DNA from: Phycisphaerae bacterium | Lineage (GTDB): Bacteria > Planctomycetota > Phycisphaerae > Sedimentisphaerales > Anaerobacaceae | Length of the DNA: 64,000 bases | Reading direction: 5' to 3' | NCBI GenBank assembly: GCA_030619925.1 | Contig: JAUXAL010000003.1 | Coordinates: forward strand, 24,692-88,691 | In this document: positions 9,629 to 18,374 of the stretch, one piece after another | Layout of the letters: each line of letters begins with the position of its first letter | Numbering within the stretch: position 1 is the first letter of the stretch | Made by a program: the position numbers and the translations under genes | Notes under the pieces: model-generated | Seen by the model: the letters and a program-made list of their open reading frames with translations, nothing else | Told to the model about the DNA's origin: nothing | Database searches by the model: none

Positions 9629-9657
9629 TTCTCTATTTCTCTCCTTATATGTCGCAG

Positions 9658-9939
9658 TCAGAATGTCTCTTCCGGCATATCCGTCTTAGTAGAAACCTTT
9701 TCGAGTGCCCGCAGGCGATACTCGTATGAAATACTTTGGCTCCAAAGCGACTCGAGCTTTTGCTCAAAATTCTTTTGGCATTGCAGTAGCATAGTTACAT
9801 CTCGCTGCAACAAATCAAGCTGTCTCTGCAAATTGACCCAACTGCCCATAATCAAAGAGGCTAAAAACACCAACTGAATCAGCACAGAAACGTTTATCTG
9901 GCGATTAAGCTGCCACGCTTTGGAATTTGTCCCAGCCAT
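9658..9939 (-). CDS. Small membrane/coiled-coil phage protein
   Basis: 93 residues. One transmembrane helix (VLIQLVFLASLIMGSWV) is followed by a heptad-rich coiled coil (LQRQLDLLQRDVTMLLQ onward). A gaggtg ribosome site is present. Proteins of this type occur at the end of late operons of environmental phages beside lysis genes. Could be a holin accessory protein; no firm function. Confidence 0.6.
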   Translation of the reverse strand: MAGTNSKAWQLNRQINVSVLIQLVFLASLIMGSWVNLQRQLDLLQRDVTMLLQCQKNFEQKLESLWSQSISYEYRLRALEKVSTKTDMPEETF

Positions 9940-9982
9940 TATTCACCTCGCATTTCATGCCGTTGAGTATCGAGCATCGAAT

Positions 9983-10318
9983 TTACACCGGTGCGTAAAA
10001 AACGTTCTTGTCACCCACTCTGAACATTACCGCGTATGTTCCCGCCGCCAGCGTTCCCTGCTGCAGAAATGATTCAGCCAAATTGACCGCCTGCGTCTGT
10101 TGGCCTATTTCAACCGGTAGTGAGCCTGCATCACCTATCATTACAGCGACGACATTATAGACATTGTACGACGAATTACTTTTGACCTTAATAGCCCACG
10201 CGGCCGCTCTGGCGCCAGGTGAAGTAACAACTGACACTTCCTGCGTCCCCTCAGAGCCCTCCCGGGCAAGTCTTTCCAGTAGTTGTTGACTATTTGTAAT
10301 ATTTGCTCCGTTGCCCAT
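9983..10318 (-). CDS. Small phage-module protein, unknown
   Basis: 111 residues starting MGNGANITNSQQLLERL; the start is chosen because aaggggctgag lies just upstream, whereas the longer frame runs back into the previous gene. The body is beta-rich with no recognised motif and ends in VMFRVGDKNVFYAPV. It starts 5 bases after the end of the 609-residue gene, so they are coupled. Probably a virion or tail-fibre accessory protein. Confidence 0.55.
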   Translation of the reverse strand: MGNGANITNSQQLLERLAREGSEGTQEVSVVTSPGARAAAWAIKVKSNSSYNVYNVVAVMIGDAGSLPVEIGQQTQAVNLAESFLQQGTLAAGTYAVMFRVGDKNVFYAPV

Positions 10319-10323
10319 AATTC

Positions 10324-12153
10324 TCAGCCCCTTTGTCGAACGATTTTCAAATTCGTACACTGCTTTTCAAAATTCATTTGCACTCGCTCTATCCAGCTTC
10401 TGCTTCGGCTATCGCTCATGCAGGCTAACAGGTCTCTGCTCTCAGGGCTTGTGGTCACTCTGTCGCCGATTCTGTAATCAAACACAAGATATGGCGTCTG
10501 TATATCGACGGTCTCAACAACCTCAGACGAGGCTGCCGCCCTGTGACGGACAAACTCATACAGAGCATCAGAATCATCGACTTCGTCCGGCTCACCGAGC
10601 GCCTCATTGCTGGCTCCTGCAAAGATACTCCAGTCTGAAACCTTGCGATATTTGAACTGACGAGGTAGTGTAATTATATGCTCAACCACAGGAGCTGTTG
10701 AATTGACCGGACCATCAGCAACCACGCAACTTAATCTCTCATCGCTAACTACCGATGCGGTTATCCTGAATTTCAACACTCCTTTCAGAGCGGCTACCCA
10801 GGTGTCGACGTCGAGCTGGTCGCTGCTTAGCCACACTCCACACTCATCGAGCAGGATATTAAAAGCATGAAGATACTGCCACCAATGCAAGCCGTTATCA
10901 AACGACACCTGCAGAAAATAACCCAGCGACTTTTCCTGTTTGTCAGTGGTTAGGGTCGGCCGGAAGCGCCTACGACGATGAGCAAAATTACTGCTCTGGA
11001 AAATCTTCGAAAAGTCAAACGCATCACCCTGATTATACGGAGCGCCACTATAGTGGCCCGCCTCGTTTAGACACCATTTGCGATACACATCTTTTACCTG
11101 ATAGAAATCGGGATTGGTCGAAGGCGAGAATTTATCGTAGTTGGTATCCTCAAGGCCTCCGTCCCAGGCTTTTACCAACTCGAAGGTTGCTTCATAAACT
11201 TTAAAGTCACCCTGGCCAATATACTTGTGCGTTACGGGAAATAAATTTTTTTTACTGTGTAAACCTACTATATTTGTTTTTGAGATGCTGAACTGCTCGC
11301 CGGATCGCTGACAATTCAACTCAACTGTTCTGCCTGTACCATCCTTATAGAACACAATCGCCTGGCCAGGGCCGGTCGGCACAAGGCGGGGAACAAATTT
11401 GAACCTCAAGCCGATCCTCTCACAGCACCGGTGCAGGGCTTCTGCCAGATTTAACCCCGTGACGTCGAGGTCGCGAACCGTCTGGTTCTCGGTCAACGCC
11501 CGCAGTTGCTCAATGCCCGGCGTTTGTAATTTGTTGCTCAGCAAATATTCACATAGCAAATAATCAATTACTTCTGCATAACTCCAGAGCTTGCCTTGCA
11601 ACGGCTCGGCACAAAAAGTTGTATAACTCTTGCCGTTAAATTTTGTCGGGCTGAGACTAGCATTGGCCCTGCCATCCGGATTAAATACGGTATCGAGACT
11701 AGCCAAGAACACACTTGAGCCATCTGCTTTTGCCATGCGCTGGCCATAGGTCGAAACTCGCTTTAGATTTGCGCTGAAATCCCTCGCTACAATTTCCACC
11801 GCTTCACCATCGAGCCCCAGCCTTGTCTCAATGCCTTCTATTTGGCCATCAAAGATTAGAAAGCTAAAAACCGCTACGCCGGGTGCAGTGCCATTGTAAA
11901 CCTGTCGAATGCAAATGGATTTCCCCATAGCAAATAAAGTCTCAATCTCTTCAACAGCTGTTAAGCTGGCGCCCGGGTACGCAGCGGGATTGTAAGCTAA
12001 TCTGGCCCAGCTAAACTCCGGCCAGCCACTACGCACAATCTCTATCGGCTCCAGCACGGGACACAACCTCCCGCCGAGCAAAATTGAAACAGTCGCTGCG
12101 GGAAGTGCCAGTTGTGTTTGTGCTGATTGGAAAAAGTCGATTCTGTTAGACAT
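10324..12153 (-). CDS. Large phage structural protein, tail/baseplate-like
   Basis: 609 residues without a signal peptide, alternating beta-rich stretches. No close family is recognised. The N-terminal third has the feel of a phage baseplate or hub protein (IQVYNG-like strand repeats, FDGQIEGIETRLG, VEIVARDFS), and the middle has a helical part with a Cys pair (HRCCERIGLRFKF). Its place between a fibre-like gene and a small protein supports a tail or receptor-binding role. The start codon sits in an echo repeat (gagacgagagatacgagat). Confidence 0.6.
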   Translation of the reverse strand: MSNRIDFFQSAQTQLALPAATVSILLGGRLCPVLEPIEIVRSGWPEFSWARLAYNPAAYPGASLTAVEEIETLFAMGKSICIRQVYNGTAPGVAVFSFLIFDGQIEGIETRLGLDGEAVEIVARDFSANLKRVSTYGQRMAKADGSSVFLASLDTVFNPDGRANASLSPTKFNGKSYTTFCAEPLQGKLWSYAEVIDYLLCEYLLSNKLQTPGIEQLRALTENQTVRDLDVTGLNLAEALHRCCERIGLRFKFVPRLVPTGPGQAIVFYKDGTGRTVELNCQRSGEQFSISKTNIVGLHSKKNLFPVTHKYIGQGDFKVYEATFELVKAWDGGLEDTNYDKFSPSTNPDFYQVKDVYRKWCLNEAGHYSGAPYNQGDAFDFSKIFQSSNFAHRRRRFRPTLTTDKQEKSLGYFLQVSFDNGLHWWQYLHAFNILLDECGVWLSSDQLDVDTWVAALKGVLKFRITASVVSDERLSCVVADGPVNSTAPVVEHIITLPRQFKYRKVSDWSIFAGASNEALGEPDEVDDSDALYEFVRHRAAASSEVVETVDIQTPYLVFDYRIGDRVTTSPESRDLLACMSDSRSRSWIERVQMNFEKQCTNLKIVRQRG

Positions 12154-12154
12154 A

Positions 12155-12222
12155 TCTCGTATCTCTCGTCTCAGTGCTCGATTCGCGAATCTCTTCTTTT
12201 ACGAGCATCCAGTATCAATGCT
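12155..12222. repeat. Echo repeat between phage structural genes
   Basis: The 69-base gap holds words of the cgagtatcgag family on the minus-strand reading (gagcatcc, gcgaatcgagcac, gagacgagagatacgag). Its presence inside the phage-like operon shows that the repeat family has invaded it. Confidence 0.6.
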
Positions 12223-13815
12223 TCAGACAGTTTCAGTACTCAAAATGTCGATTGCATCCGGATTTGTGGTATCAAGCTGAATTTTTAACTGCGCTGAAGA
12301 ACTATTCTCTACGCCATCTGCATCTTCAGCCCTTATAGTGAACAAGTATCCGCCTGCGCCGAGTGCGCCACTTTGGTAGCTGTAAAACCTTCGTCTCTCA
12401 TAACTGATTTTTGCGAGGGGGTTTTCATAGTCGATTTGCCCCATCCCGCCATCATAATAAACATTGAAACACACTGGCTGCGACTTTTGTTCGAGGGGGC
12501 AATAGAACCAGACAAGCTGTATCTTATTGCCGTTCACTTGTTCGGCCTTTGAACTAAAAATATTACTCGGCTGTGGCTTTTCCAGTTCACCGTTTGCATC
12601 TATTGAAACCTTCGCCGCAGCAGTTAAGGTAAGTTCCTGATAGCCACAGTTGCTGAACCGACGAATAACATAAAAATACGTTGAACTGCTGTTGTGCGGA
12701 ATGTAGCTGGGCGGCGAGATCTCGCAAGCATTCTGCTCGGCCACAGTCAATATGTTCGTAAAATCTATTCGCTCCATACTGGGCCCGCGATAGAGCACAG
12801 AGCAGCCAGCAACACGAACCCAGAACCAACCCAAACTCAGGGTCGTACCCAGCTTAAAAGCATTGGCGGCCATACCATTAAAAAGTGCTTCTCTTAACCA
12901 ACTCCTTTCTATTTCCAGTGAGCTTTCTTCGCCACGAATTGAATTTAGTAGTGCCGCGACATTAGATTTGCTTGCTACAGTTCCATCGGCTTTTCGGATT
13001 GCTTTTGCTGTTGCGCTTAGGGACGATAAAGCCGTCAAAGTGCCCACAAGATTAACGATTGGGCCACCTATCAATCCCGGCCTGATCGCCCTTTCAAACA
13101 TACAAAACGGCTCTCGGTGGAGTTGGGCAATGTCTACGGAGGATAGAACACGATTCCATACACAAATATACTCTATTTTGCCATCAAATGGTCGATGAGT
13201 AATAACCCCTGTGCTTGCATTACCAATCAGTACGTTAGAAGTTGCAGCAAAAAGGGAATTTGGTATAACTCCAGTTAAAGCACCATTATCTAAAATTCCG
13301 TTCTTATAAAAATCCAAAGTTAAGTTTATACCATCAAAAACACCCGCGATTGTTATCCATTCACCTAAAGTTAAAGGTGCTGTTCCCTGACGGTAAATAT
13401 CATTAGCACCTGTACTACTAATATCAAAATAAGGATTACTACCATTAAGAGATGCTACTAATTTCCATTGTCTATCGTTGACTCCAACACTCTCCCATTT
13501 ACTGGCTACTGTTGGATACTGAGCAGCGATAGACTCTAGCCTTATTTTTGCTATGACAGTTAATTGATTTGTAATCTGAAATGCCGGTCCACAATCTATG
13601 TAGTCATCATCTCCCGCCTCAAAATCAATAGCTGACTTGTTATCCCCTTGAATCCAAATTGGTGTATTTACAAATGTCCCTGTATTTCTATGACCGCTCG
13701 AATCAAAAATTTTCTTTCCCGTACCCTCATTCATTGACCAGCAACCGACCAGACCCCGAGCAAGTGGATGGCTTGTATTGAGTAAAGTTCCTCTTGTTGG
13801 TTTAAGCAGTGGCAT
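12223..13815 (-). CDS. LamG/concanavalin-type domain phage fibre or decoration protein
   Basis: 530 residues. Residues about 15-230 form a LamG/laminin-G-like jelly roll: GLVGCWSMNEGTG, DSSGHRNTG, DYIDCG, GEWITIAGVFDG, FDGKIEYICVWNRVLS are the classic motif order. The C-terminus has a fibronectin-III-like segment with YYDGGMGQIDYENPL and GGYLFTIRAEDADGVENSS, which matches a segment in the 263-residue protein encoded at 16372. A carbohydrate-binding fibre or capsid decoration is likely. It overlaps the upstream gene by 14 bases. Confidence 0.75.
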   Translation of the reverse strand: MPLLKPTRGTLLNTSHPLARGLVGCWSMNEGTGKKIFDSSGHRNTGTFVNTPIWIQGDNKSAIDFEAGDDDYIDCGPAFQITNQLTVIAKIRLESIAAQYPTVASKWESVGVNDRQWKLVASLNGSNPYFDISSTGANDIYRQGTAPLTLGEWITIAGVFDGINLTLDFYKNGILDNGALTGVIPNSLFAATSNVLIGNASTGVITHRPFDGKIEYICVWNRVLSSVDIAQLHREPFCMFERAIRPGLIGGPIVNLVGTLTALSSLSATAKAIRKADGTVASKSNVAALLNSIRGEESSLEIERSWLREALFNGMAANAFKLGTTLSLGWFWVRVAGCSVLYRGPSMERIDFTNILTVAEQNACEISPPSYIPHNSSSTYFYVIRRFSNCGYQELTLTAAAKVSIDANGELEKPQPSNIFSSKAEQVNGNKIQLVWFYCPLEQKSQPVCFNVYYDGGMGQIDYENPLAKISYERRRFYSYQSGALGAGGYLFTIRAEDADGVENSSSAQLKIQLDTTNPDAIDILSTETV

Positions 13816-14137
13816 TTAGAGTTATTCCATAAAATTTGTGCTCAAAGTTATACTGGTCGTTGTAATCGGTCTTGGCATTCTGCCAGTTAGCTTTAATTGC
13901 AGCAGCAATCTCAGCTTGGGTCTGGGTGCTCAAAACTACTATATTTTTTGTGATTTCCACCAGCGTACCAGCAGCGAGGGCGTCAATTTCAGTCTGTTGA
14001 AGTTGACTCGCTATTGAACTTTCCCGCGTCGGCACAATCCCAGTTTTATGACTATCTATTGGAATATGGTAAATAAGGTGAGCCTTGCCCTTCCCAGATT
14101 CCGATTGACTAATCTTGCCAATATGAATATCTGCCAT
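13802..14137 (-). CDS. Small phage-module protein, unknown
   Basis: 111 residues with a strong aaggaggcg ribosome site. Contains alternating charged helices (TEIDALAAGTLVEITKNIVV, TQTQAEIAAAIKANWQ). No motif recognised. It lies in the late operon and overlaps the next gene, so a structural or assembly role is inferred from context only. Confidence 0.6.
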   Translation of the reverse strand: MADIHIGKISQSESGKGKAHLIYHIPIDSHKTGIVPTRESSIASQLQQTEIDALAAGTLVEITKNIVVLSTQTQAEIAAAIKANWQNAKTDYNDQYNFEHKFYGITLNATA

Positions 14138-14146
14138 TTCGCCTCC

Positions 14147-14539
14147 TTATGTCGATTGATAGTTCCAGCACTGGACATAGGCTCTTGCATCGTGGCCATC
14201 GGTCGAGCCGGTCTGCTGGAAGCCCAGCCTGAAATGAGCTAAATCCTTAATGATGAAACTTAGCTGCTGTGGGTCGACGCTCTTGTCGCCCTGCATTTCC
14301 CAGATAGGCGTATCGTCATAGTTGGTGCCATCAAGAGAGCCGTAAAGCTTGATTTTTACTTCATCCGTAGGCGTGGCATCGTAGTTGATTTCGACAATGA
14401 CATGAGCACCTTCATAACCATTCGTCTCCAGATCTACGTCTGCCGAATATTCTTCCGTAGTTCCCGAAAGCGTCGTGTATCCATCACCGCTACCTTCAAT
14501 TTGCGTTTGTGCCGCCCAGTTTTTCTTGATTGTTGCCAT
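14147..14539 (-). CDS. Small beta-rich phage structural protein
   Basis: 130 residues preceded by taaggagg. The sequence reads as a jelly-roll/beta-sandwich (GYEGAHVIVEINYD, EVKIKLYGSLDG, HFRLGFQQTGSTDGHDARAYVQ). Proteins of this type are found as decoration or tail-tip components in environmental phages. No specific family is claimed. Confidence 0.62.
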   Translation of the reverse strand: MATIKKNWAAQTQIEGSGDGYTTLSGTTEEYSADVDLETNGYEGAHVIVEINYDATPTDEVKIKLYGSLDGTNYDDTPIWEMQGDKSVDPQQLSFIIKDLAHFRLGFQQTGSTDGHDARAYVQCWNYQST

Positions 14540-14551
14540 CGATTAACCTCC

Positions 14552-14947
14552 TTAATCTAATGATACATCCAAATCACCTGCTGCAAATTTCGCCACGTCC
14601 CCACTGCCGATAGCCTTAGATGCGCTTAACGCCCCGTGAGCTAACATATTGTCGCCTGTCGCAGCATCGAACAGAGCAAAGTGGGTTATCGTTCCCCAAC
14701 TGCCGGTTGCTTCGGGAAAGGTAATATCATTAGCATTATCAAGTGCACCACCGGATGCAACGTTCCAGTCGGCGGCCAGGGTTGAAACTCGCGCGTAAGC
14801 ATTGCCGGTCGGCTCAGCTAACCCTGAACCATCATCGGTCGGGTCTGCCGTCGATAGCCCCACATAAATCGTAGGCGGTGTATAACTACCCTTGCCAAAA
14901 ATATGGTCTAAAATCTCATTCTCCCAATAATCTGCGAAACTGCCCAT
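14552..14947 (-). CDS. Phage tail-fibre-like protein
   Basis: 131 residues from MGSFADYWENEILDH, chosen over an upstream ATG because gaggagat precedes it. YTPPTIYVGLSTADPTDDG, the NAYARV stretch and ATGSWGTITHFALFDAATG are the conserved pattern of a widespread phage tail fibre/structural family (single-copy cap-like protein with a W-G-x-I-x-H-F core). A virion component is likely. Confidence 0.72.
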   Translation of the reverse strand: MGSFADYWENEILDHIFGKGSYTPPTIYVGLSTADPTDDGSGLAEPTGNAYARVSTLAADWNVASGGALDNANDITFPEATGSWGTITHFALFDAATGDNMLAHGALSASKAIGSGDVAKFAAGDLDVSLD

Positions 14948-14978
14948 TTTGTATCTCCTCAATTTTCATAGTTTTTTG

Positions 14979-15434
14979 TCAGCTCGGCGTCCTTGTGATA
15001 GTCGCTTCAACGTCGGTAGGGGTATGAGTCAAAAGCACCGTTTGCCCATCGTCATCGTAATATCTGATTTCTCCGGTCGATTTGTTCTGGACGGCCTTGT
15101 TGGCAAGCAACTTGTCAGCAGTCACTTCGCCTACCCCAGACCATACGACTTCGCTACTTCCTATAAGGCTATCACCATCAGCAGGATTAGCTCCGGCCTG
15201 CAAAAATACCTGAACAGAATATCTACCTGCAGGGATATTAGCGTCAAAGTTACCCACATACCGGCTGCCACTCTTGTCTGTAAGGGATATATCGTAATCA
15301 TCCATAGCATGGCCGCCTGTCCCCCAAGCCTCAAAGACTTGCCCTCCAACATACCAGACTTCTCCCGCACTGTTACGAACAACAGCATAAAGCGTATTGC
15401 CAGAGGCGTAATCTATATATATTTCATTTGCCAT
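14979..15434 (-). CDS. Phage structural protein, unknown
   Basis: 151 residues, gtaggag site upstream. The N-terminus MANEIYIDYASGNTLYAVVR with an aromatic beta pattern and a later RYSVQVFLQAGANPADGDS resembles small virion proteins that decorate tails or fibres. TGEIRYYDDDGQTVLLTH near the C-terminus is a typical phage motif for this class. Function inferred from context. Confidence 0.62.
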   Translation of the reverse strand: MANEIYIDYASGNTLYAVVRNSAGEVWYVGGQVFEAWGTGGHAMDDYDISLTDKSGSRYVGNFDANIPAGRYSVQVFLQAGANPADGDSLIGSSEVVWSGVGEVTADKLLANKAVQNKSTGEIRYYDDDGQTVLLTHTPTDVEATITRTPS

Positions 15435-15488
15435 CTCAGACTCCTACACTCAACAACTCTTCCAGAGTTACTACATCGATAAGCATAC

Positions 15489-16277
15489 TTACACCTCCTC
15501 TGTCCAGGTCCCGTTCTTAGCAATGGTTGCCCAATCGCCGTTGGAATCGGCCACCAAGCTAAGACACTCACCAATTGCATCAGCGGATTTGTACTTGCCT
15601 GCCGTTTGGCCGCTGTCATCTCGGATAGTTCCCGTGCCAGGGTCAACCCGCAACTCGTAAGCCGCCTGGACAGCAAAGCTAAATACTGTCCCCGCAGGCG
15701 CCGAGGTAGGCAGTGTAAGCGTAACTGTCCCGGTGGCGCCGAGGTTGCTGTGAACACTGCCAGATTCCGCAGCCGTAAGCGTATCATCACTGGTATGCGC
15801 CTCGATAGTCTTCTTTACCCCACCAGCCCCGTACGGCATCACAATATTATGACCTGCTCTGCAATCGGTTATTGACTCGATATTCCCGCCGGAGGTGCTT
15901 ACTATTGCCAGCCGAATATGCGGTGCAGCTGTCATATCAGGAAAACTGTTGTATTCGTTGGTTACAAGACTACCGGACGAATCCAGATAGATGTAAATAT
16001 TTTGCTTATCATCCGCTAAAGTGTTGCCCGACGAGCCTTCATAGCTTATCAGTTCCGTACCTAACCAGAACTTGCCCGGCTTTACACCAATGTCAAGACC
16101 GCCTTCATCATAGGCCCTCAAGTCATTCGCCCGCCGCGTGGCCAGCAACAACCGATACAGAAATTTCCGAAACTCCAAATAATAAGGTGCCGTACCGGTT
16201 GCTATATACTCAACACCGGTCTCGCTGTCAGACTGTATGTTTAACAACTCATTGTCAGATGGATACACTTCAGCCAT
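15489..16277 (-). CDS. Phage tail fibre-like protein
   Basis: 262 residues preceded by aaaggagag. The first half (PGKFWLGTELISYEGSSGN, NIYIYLDSSGSL, IRLAIVSTSGG) is the pattern of phage fibre head-binding regions; the C-terminal half is a low-complexity beta domain (GATGTVTLTLPTSAPAGTVF) like those found in fibre tips. Likely a fibre or spike component of the particle encoded by this module. Confidence 0.68.
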   Translation of the reverse strand: MAEVYPSDNELLNIQSDSETGVEYIATGTAPYYLEFRKFLYRLLLATRRANDLRAYDEGGLDIGVKPGKFWLGTELISYEGSSGNTLADDKQNIYIYLDSSGSLVTNEYNSFPDMTAAPHIRLAIVSTSGGNIESITDCRAGHNIVMPYGAGGVKKTIEAHTSDDTLTAAESGSVHSNLGATGTVTLTLPTSAPAGTVFSFAVQAAYELRVDPGTGTIRDDSGQTAGKYKSADAIGECLSLVADSNGDWATIAKNGTWTEEV

Positions 16278-16298
16278 AATACTCTCCTTTAGCCGTAA

Positions 16299-16346
16299 TT
16301 GTCATTCCTGCGAAGCTTGCCCCCGCGACGGCGCCGAGCAGGAATC
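16299..16346. repeat. Inverted repeat gtcattcctgcgaa / gagcaggaatcc
   Basis: A dyad of the same family as the gtcattcccgcgaaggcgggaatcc elements at 40295 and 42696, located between two phage structural genes. Confidence 0.55.
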
Positions 16347-16371
16347 CATTTATTCTTCCTATCGCTGTACG

Positions 16372-17163
16372 CTAAACGCTATCCGCTATTTTGAGCACTA
16401 ATTGATTCGCCTGTTTATCAAACAAAGAAATGCTCACCTTTTCAGCCGGTTTTGCCGCCGGTGTCACCGTGATGGGACCGGTTTCGCTGACGCTGCTTTC
16501 ATTGCCTGCTTCGTCAGCAGTCTTGACAGCAAATTTGTAAACGCCAGCGGACAGAGGTGGGCTTGTCCATTCAATCGTATCAGCATCAAGACCGAACTGA
16601 TCGTTGCTGAAACTGCCCTTTCCAAACCCTACCCCCGCCGCCCAGTCTAACCCGAAATCACCAACGCCGAATCTACTCATTCCGAACCCCGCTTTATCCT
16701 GCCAGGCCAGCCAGATTCTTATCGGCGAATCAGTCAGCGGCTTGTCGTAATCAATTTCACCCGTACCATTGTCAAAGTAGATTTCAGCAGTTGCACCAAT
16801 CGGCAAATTCTGGCTCCGCAACAAACTTATTCTCACACGTCCACTGTCAGCCGGTGATGGAGCAATCTCATTATTAAAATCAGTACCCGCCTGCTCGGCC
16901 TCCACGGCAAAGACTTCGATCCGAACCGCTGACTCGAAAGAGGTAGGTATCGGAACAATCATTTGTCTTTGCTGACTGTCAACAGTTACCCCTGCATATT
17001 GGCCGTTGACATAAACCTGATAGAACATATCGCTTAAGTTTGCCTCGGCAGACCACTTTACCAAAGCTATTCGTGGGATTCCGGCACACTCACCGTTTGC
17101 CCAAATACCAGCGGGCAATTCAAACGCTCTAACCTCTTCTATCCCACTGCTGATAAGTCCCAT
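16372..17163 (-). CDS. Phage protein with fibronectin-III-like domain and Gly-rich segment
   Basis: 263 residues. Two beta-sandwich parts flank an aromatic/glycine-rich insert (GFGMSRFGVGDFGLDW, GVGFGKGSFSNDQFGLD). EIYFDNGTGEIDYDKPLTDS and SAGVYKFAVKTADEAGNES match segments in the C-terminus of the 530-residue LamG protein, so a domain has been duplicated within the operon. A tail-tip or fibre role is likely. Confidence 0.65.
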   Translation of the reverse strand: MGLISSGIEEVRAFELPAGIWANGECAGIPRIALVKWSAEANLSDMFYQVYVNGQYAGVTVDSQQRQMIVPIPTSFESAVRIEVFAVEAEQAGTDFNNEIAPSPADSGRVRISLLRSQNLPIGATAEIYFDNGTGEIDYDKPLTDSPIRIWLAWQDKAGFGMSRFGVGDFGLDWAAGVGFGKGSFSNDQFGLDADTIEWTSPPLSAGVYKFAVKTADEAGNESSVSETGPITVTPAAKPAEKVSISLFDKQANQLVLKIADSV

Positions 17164-17198
17164 TACTACTTTCTTCCTTTTCTATCCGCTATACGCTA

Positions 17199-17564
17199 TT
17201 AAACCAACTGCGTATAAACGATTTCATAATCGACGACTATACCGCCGCCTGCCCGCTCTTTGCTCACCTTGAAAACATCCATCCGAAGATTATCAAATTC
17301 TTCACCGCTACCGGTTACCAGCGTGTGCGTATCGCCGTCCATATACGCCGATATCGCGCTGATTCTGTCATTCATCTGCGATCGGCTTTTTGCCCGCAGC
17401 ACGCCTCTCTGTTTTATCTTCCTGACGCGTCTGCCCAGATCAACACTGAGCACACCGTCCAGTCCCAACACCGCTTTTTCCATCGAGTCCCGTCTGAAAC
17501 TACCTGGCTCGATTTCCAGCTGCTGCTCGTCAAACAGATTTTGTCCATCTAAAGTTAAACCCAT
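17199..17564 (-). CDS. Small phage protein, possibly distal tail or connector
   Basis: 121 residues from MGLTLDGQNLFDEQQLEI; the ATG at 17564 has gggaaa upstream, better than the TTG 21 bases earlier. The sequence ESGSFRRDS-type turn, then VDLGRRVRKIKQRGVLRA and GGGIVVDYEIVYTQLV resembles short tail or connector proteins, but the assignment is weak. Confidence 0.55.
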   Translation of the reverse strand: MGLTLDGQNLFDEQQLEIEPGSFRRDSMEKAVLGLDGVLSVDLGRRVRKIKQRGVLRAKSRSQMNDRISAISAYMDGDTHTLVTGSGEEFDNLRMDVFKVSKERAGGGIVVDYEIVYTQLV

Positions 17565-17595
17565 GTAGAATTTCCCAATCTGCAATTATCAATTA

Positions 17596-18252
17596 TCAGT
17601 CCCGCACTAACCTTCCAGACGCCCCGAACTTGGTGACATCAGCCACCCCATCGGAGCCGACATCGATACTTAGCCGACACCGCTCTCTTGCTCTGGCAAA
17701 AAGCGTCTGATAATGCAGACTCTTCTTCCAGAAATTCTCGTCTTTGGCTTTACTGGCTAACATCGCATACACACTTGAGATGGCAGCAAAGACCGACGCC
17801 CGTTTTAAGACGTCTGTATCCAGAACATCTTCCACATCTATGTCGCTTGCAGGATTACCCGGCTTGATACCGAAGTATTCAGTCAACTGAAAGCCAACTT
17901 CACTGACCTGTGGTCCAAACGTGCTGACGCGGTAGGATATATTAGTCGCTGCCGGCGGTGCTACGGCTGTGTCATCTGAATCCGACCTGACTACGGAAAC
18001 ACTAAGCTGCGTTGCCGAATCCACGGAAACTATCTCATACGCCCCATCCAGTGCCCCATCTGCAGACTGCACGTATATAACCCCACCTGCCGAAACTTGT
18101 GCACTTACAAAATCAGCCCCGCTTGCGGTAAATGTCGTCCCACTAAGCACTCCGCCCGTCCCTGCAGCCAATACCTGCGACGGCAGATGCAATTCTCCGA
18201 ACAACACCGGCTCGTATTTCAAAATATCCACATCATTTGAGAAACTAACCAT
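17596..18252 (-). CDS. Phage head-completion/connector-type protein
   Basis: 218 residues from MVSFSNDVDILKYEPVLFGE, with gggagc upstream; the longer frame runs into a hairpin region and is rejected. An N-terminal helical part is followed by a beta insert and a C-terminal helical domain (RASVFAAISSVYAMLASKAKD, HYQTLFARARERCRLSIDVG) typical of head-tail connector or head-completion proteins. It directly follows the capsid gene, the usual place for such proteins. Confidence 0.62.
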   Translation of the reverse strand: MVSFSNDVDILKYEPVLFGELHLPSQVLAAGTGGVLSGTTFTASGADFVSAQVSAGGVIYVQSADGALDGAYEIVSVDSATQLSVSVVRSDSDDTAVAPPAATNISYRVSTFGPQVSEVGFQLTEYFGIKPGNPASDIDVEDVLDTDVLKRASVFAAISSVYAMLASKAKDENFWKKSLHYQTLFARARERCRLSIDVGSDGVADVTKFGASGRLVRD

Positions 18253-18288
18253 TTCTTTTAGCTCCCTTCTCGTATAACAGGGCTCGTC

Positions 18289-18358
18289 GGGCGCCCAAAG
18301 AGCTGTTGTCCCTTTGGGCGCCCCCACCGAGACGTCCCGATTTATCGGGAATACGTCT
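18289..18358. promoter_or_regulatory. Two strong hairpins between capsid and connector genes
   Basis: First hairpin: gggcgcccaaag (18289-18300) pairs perfectly with ctttgggcgccc (18312-18323). Second: nested dyads around cccgat/atcggg flanked by gacgt/acgtc (about 18329-18358). Neither carries a T-run in the minus-strand transcript. They could partly terminate or process the mRNA so that the capsid gene is expressed more than downstream genes, or they may be copies of the local palindromic repeats. Confidence 0.55.
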
Positions 18359-18374
18359 GCTATAGCCCCGCAAT

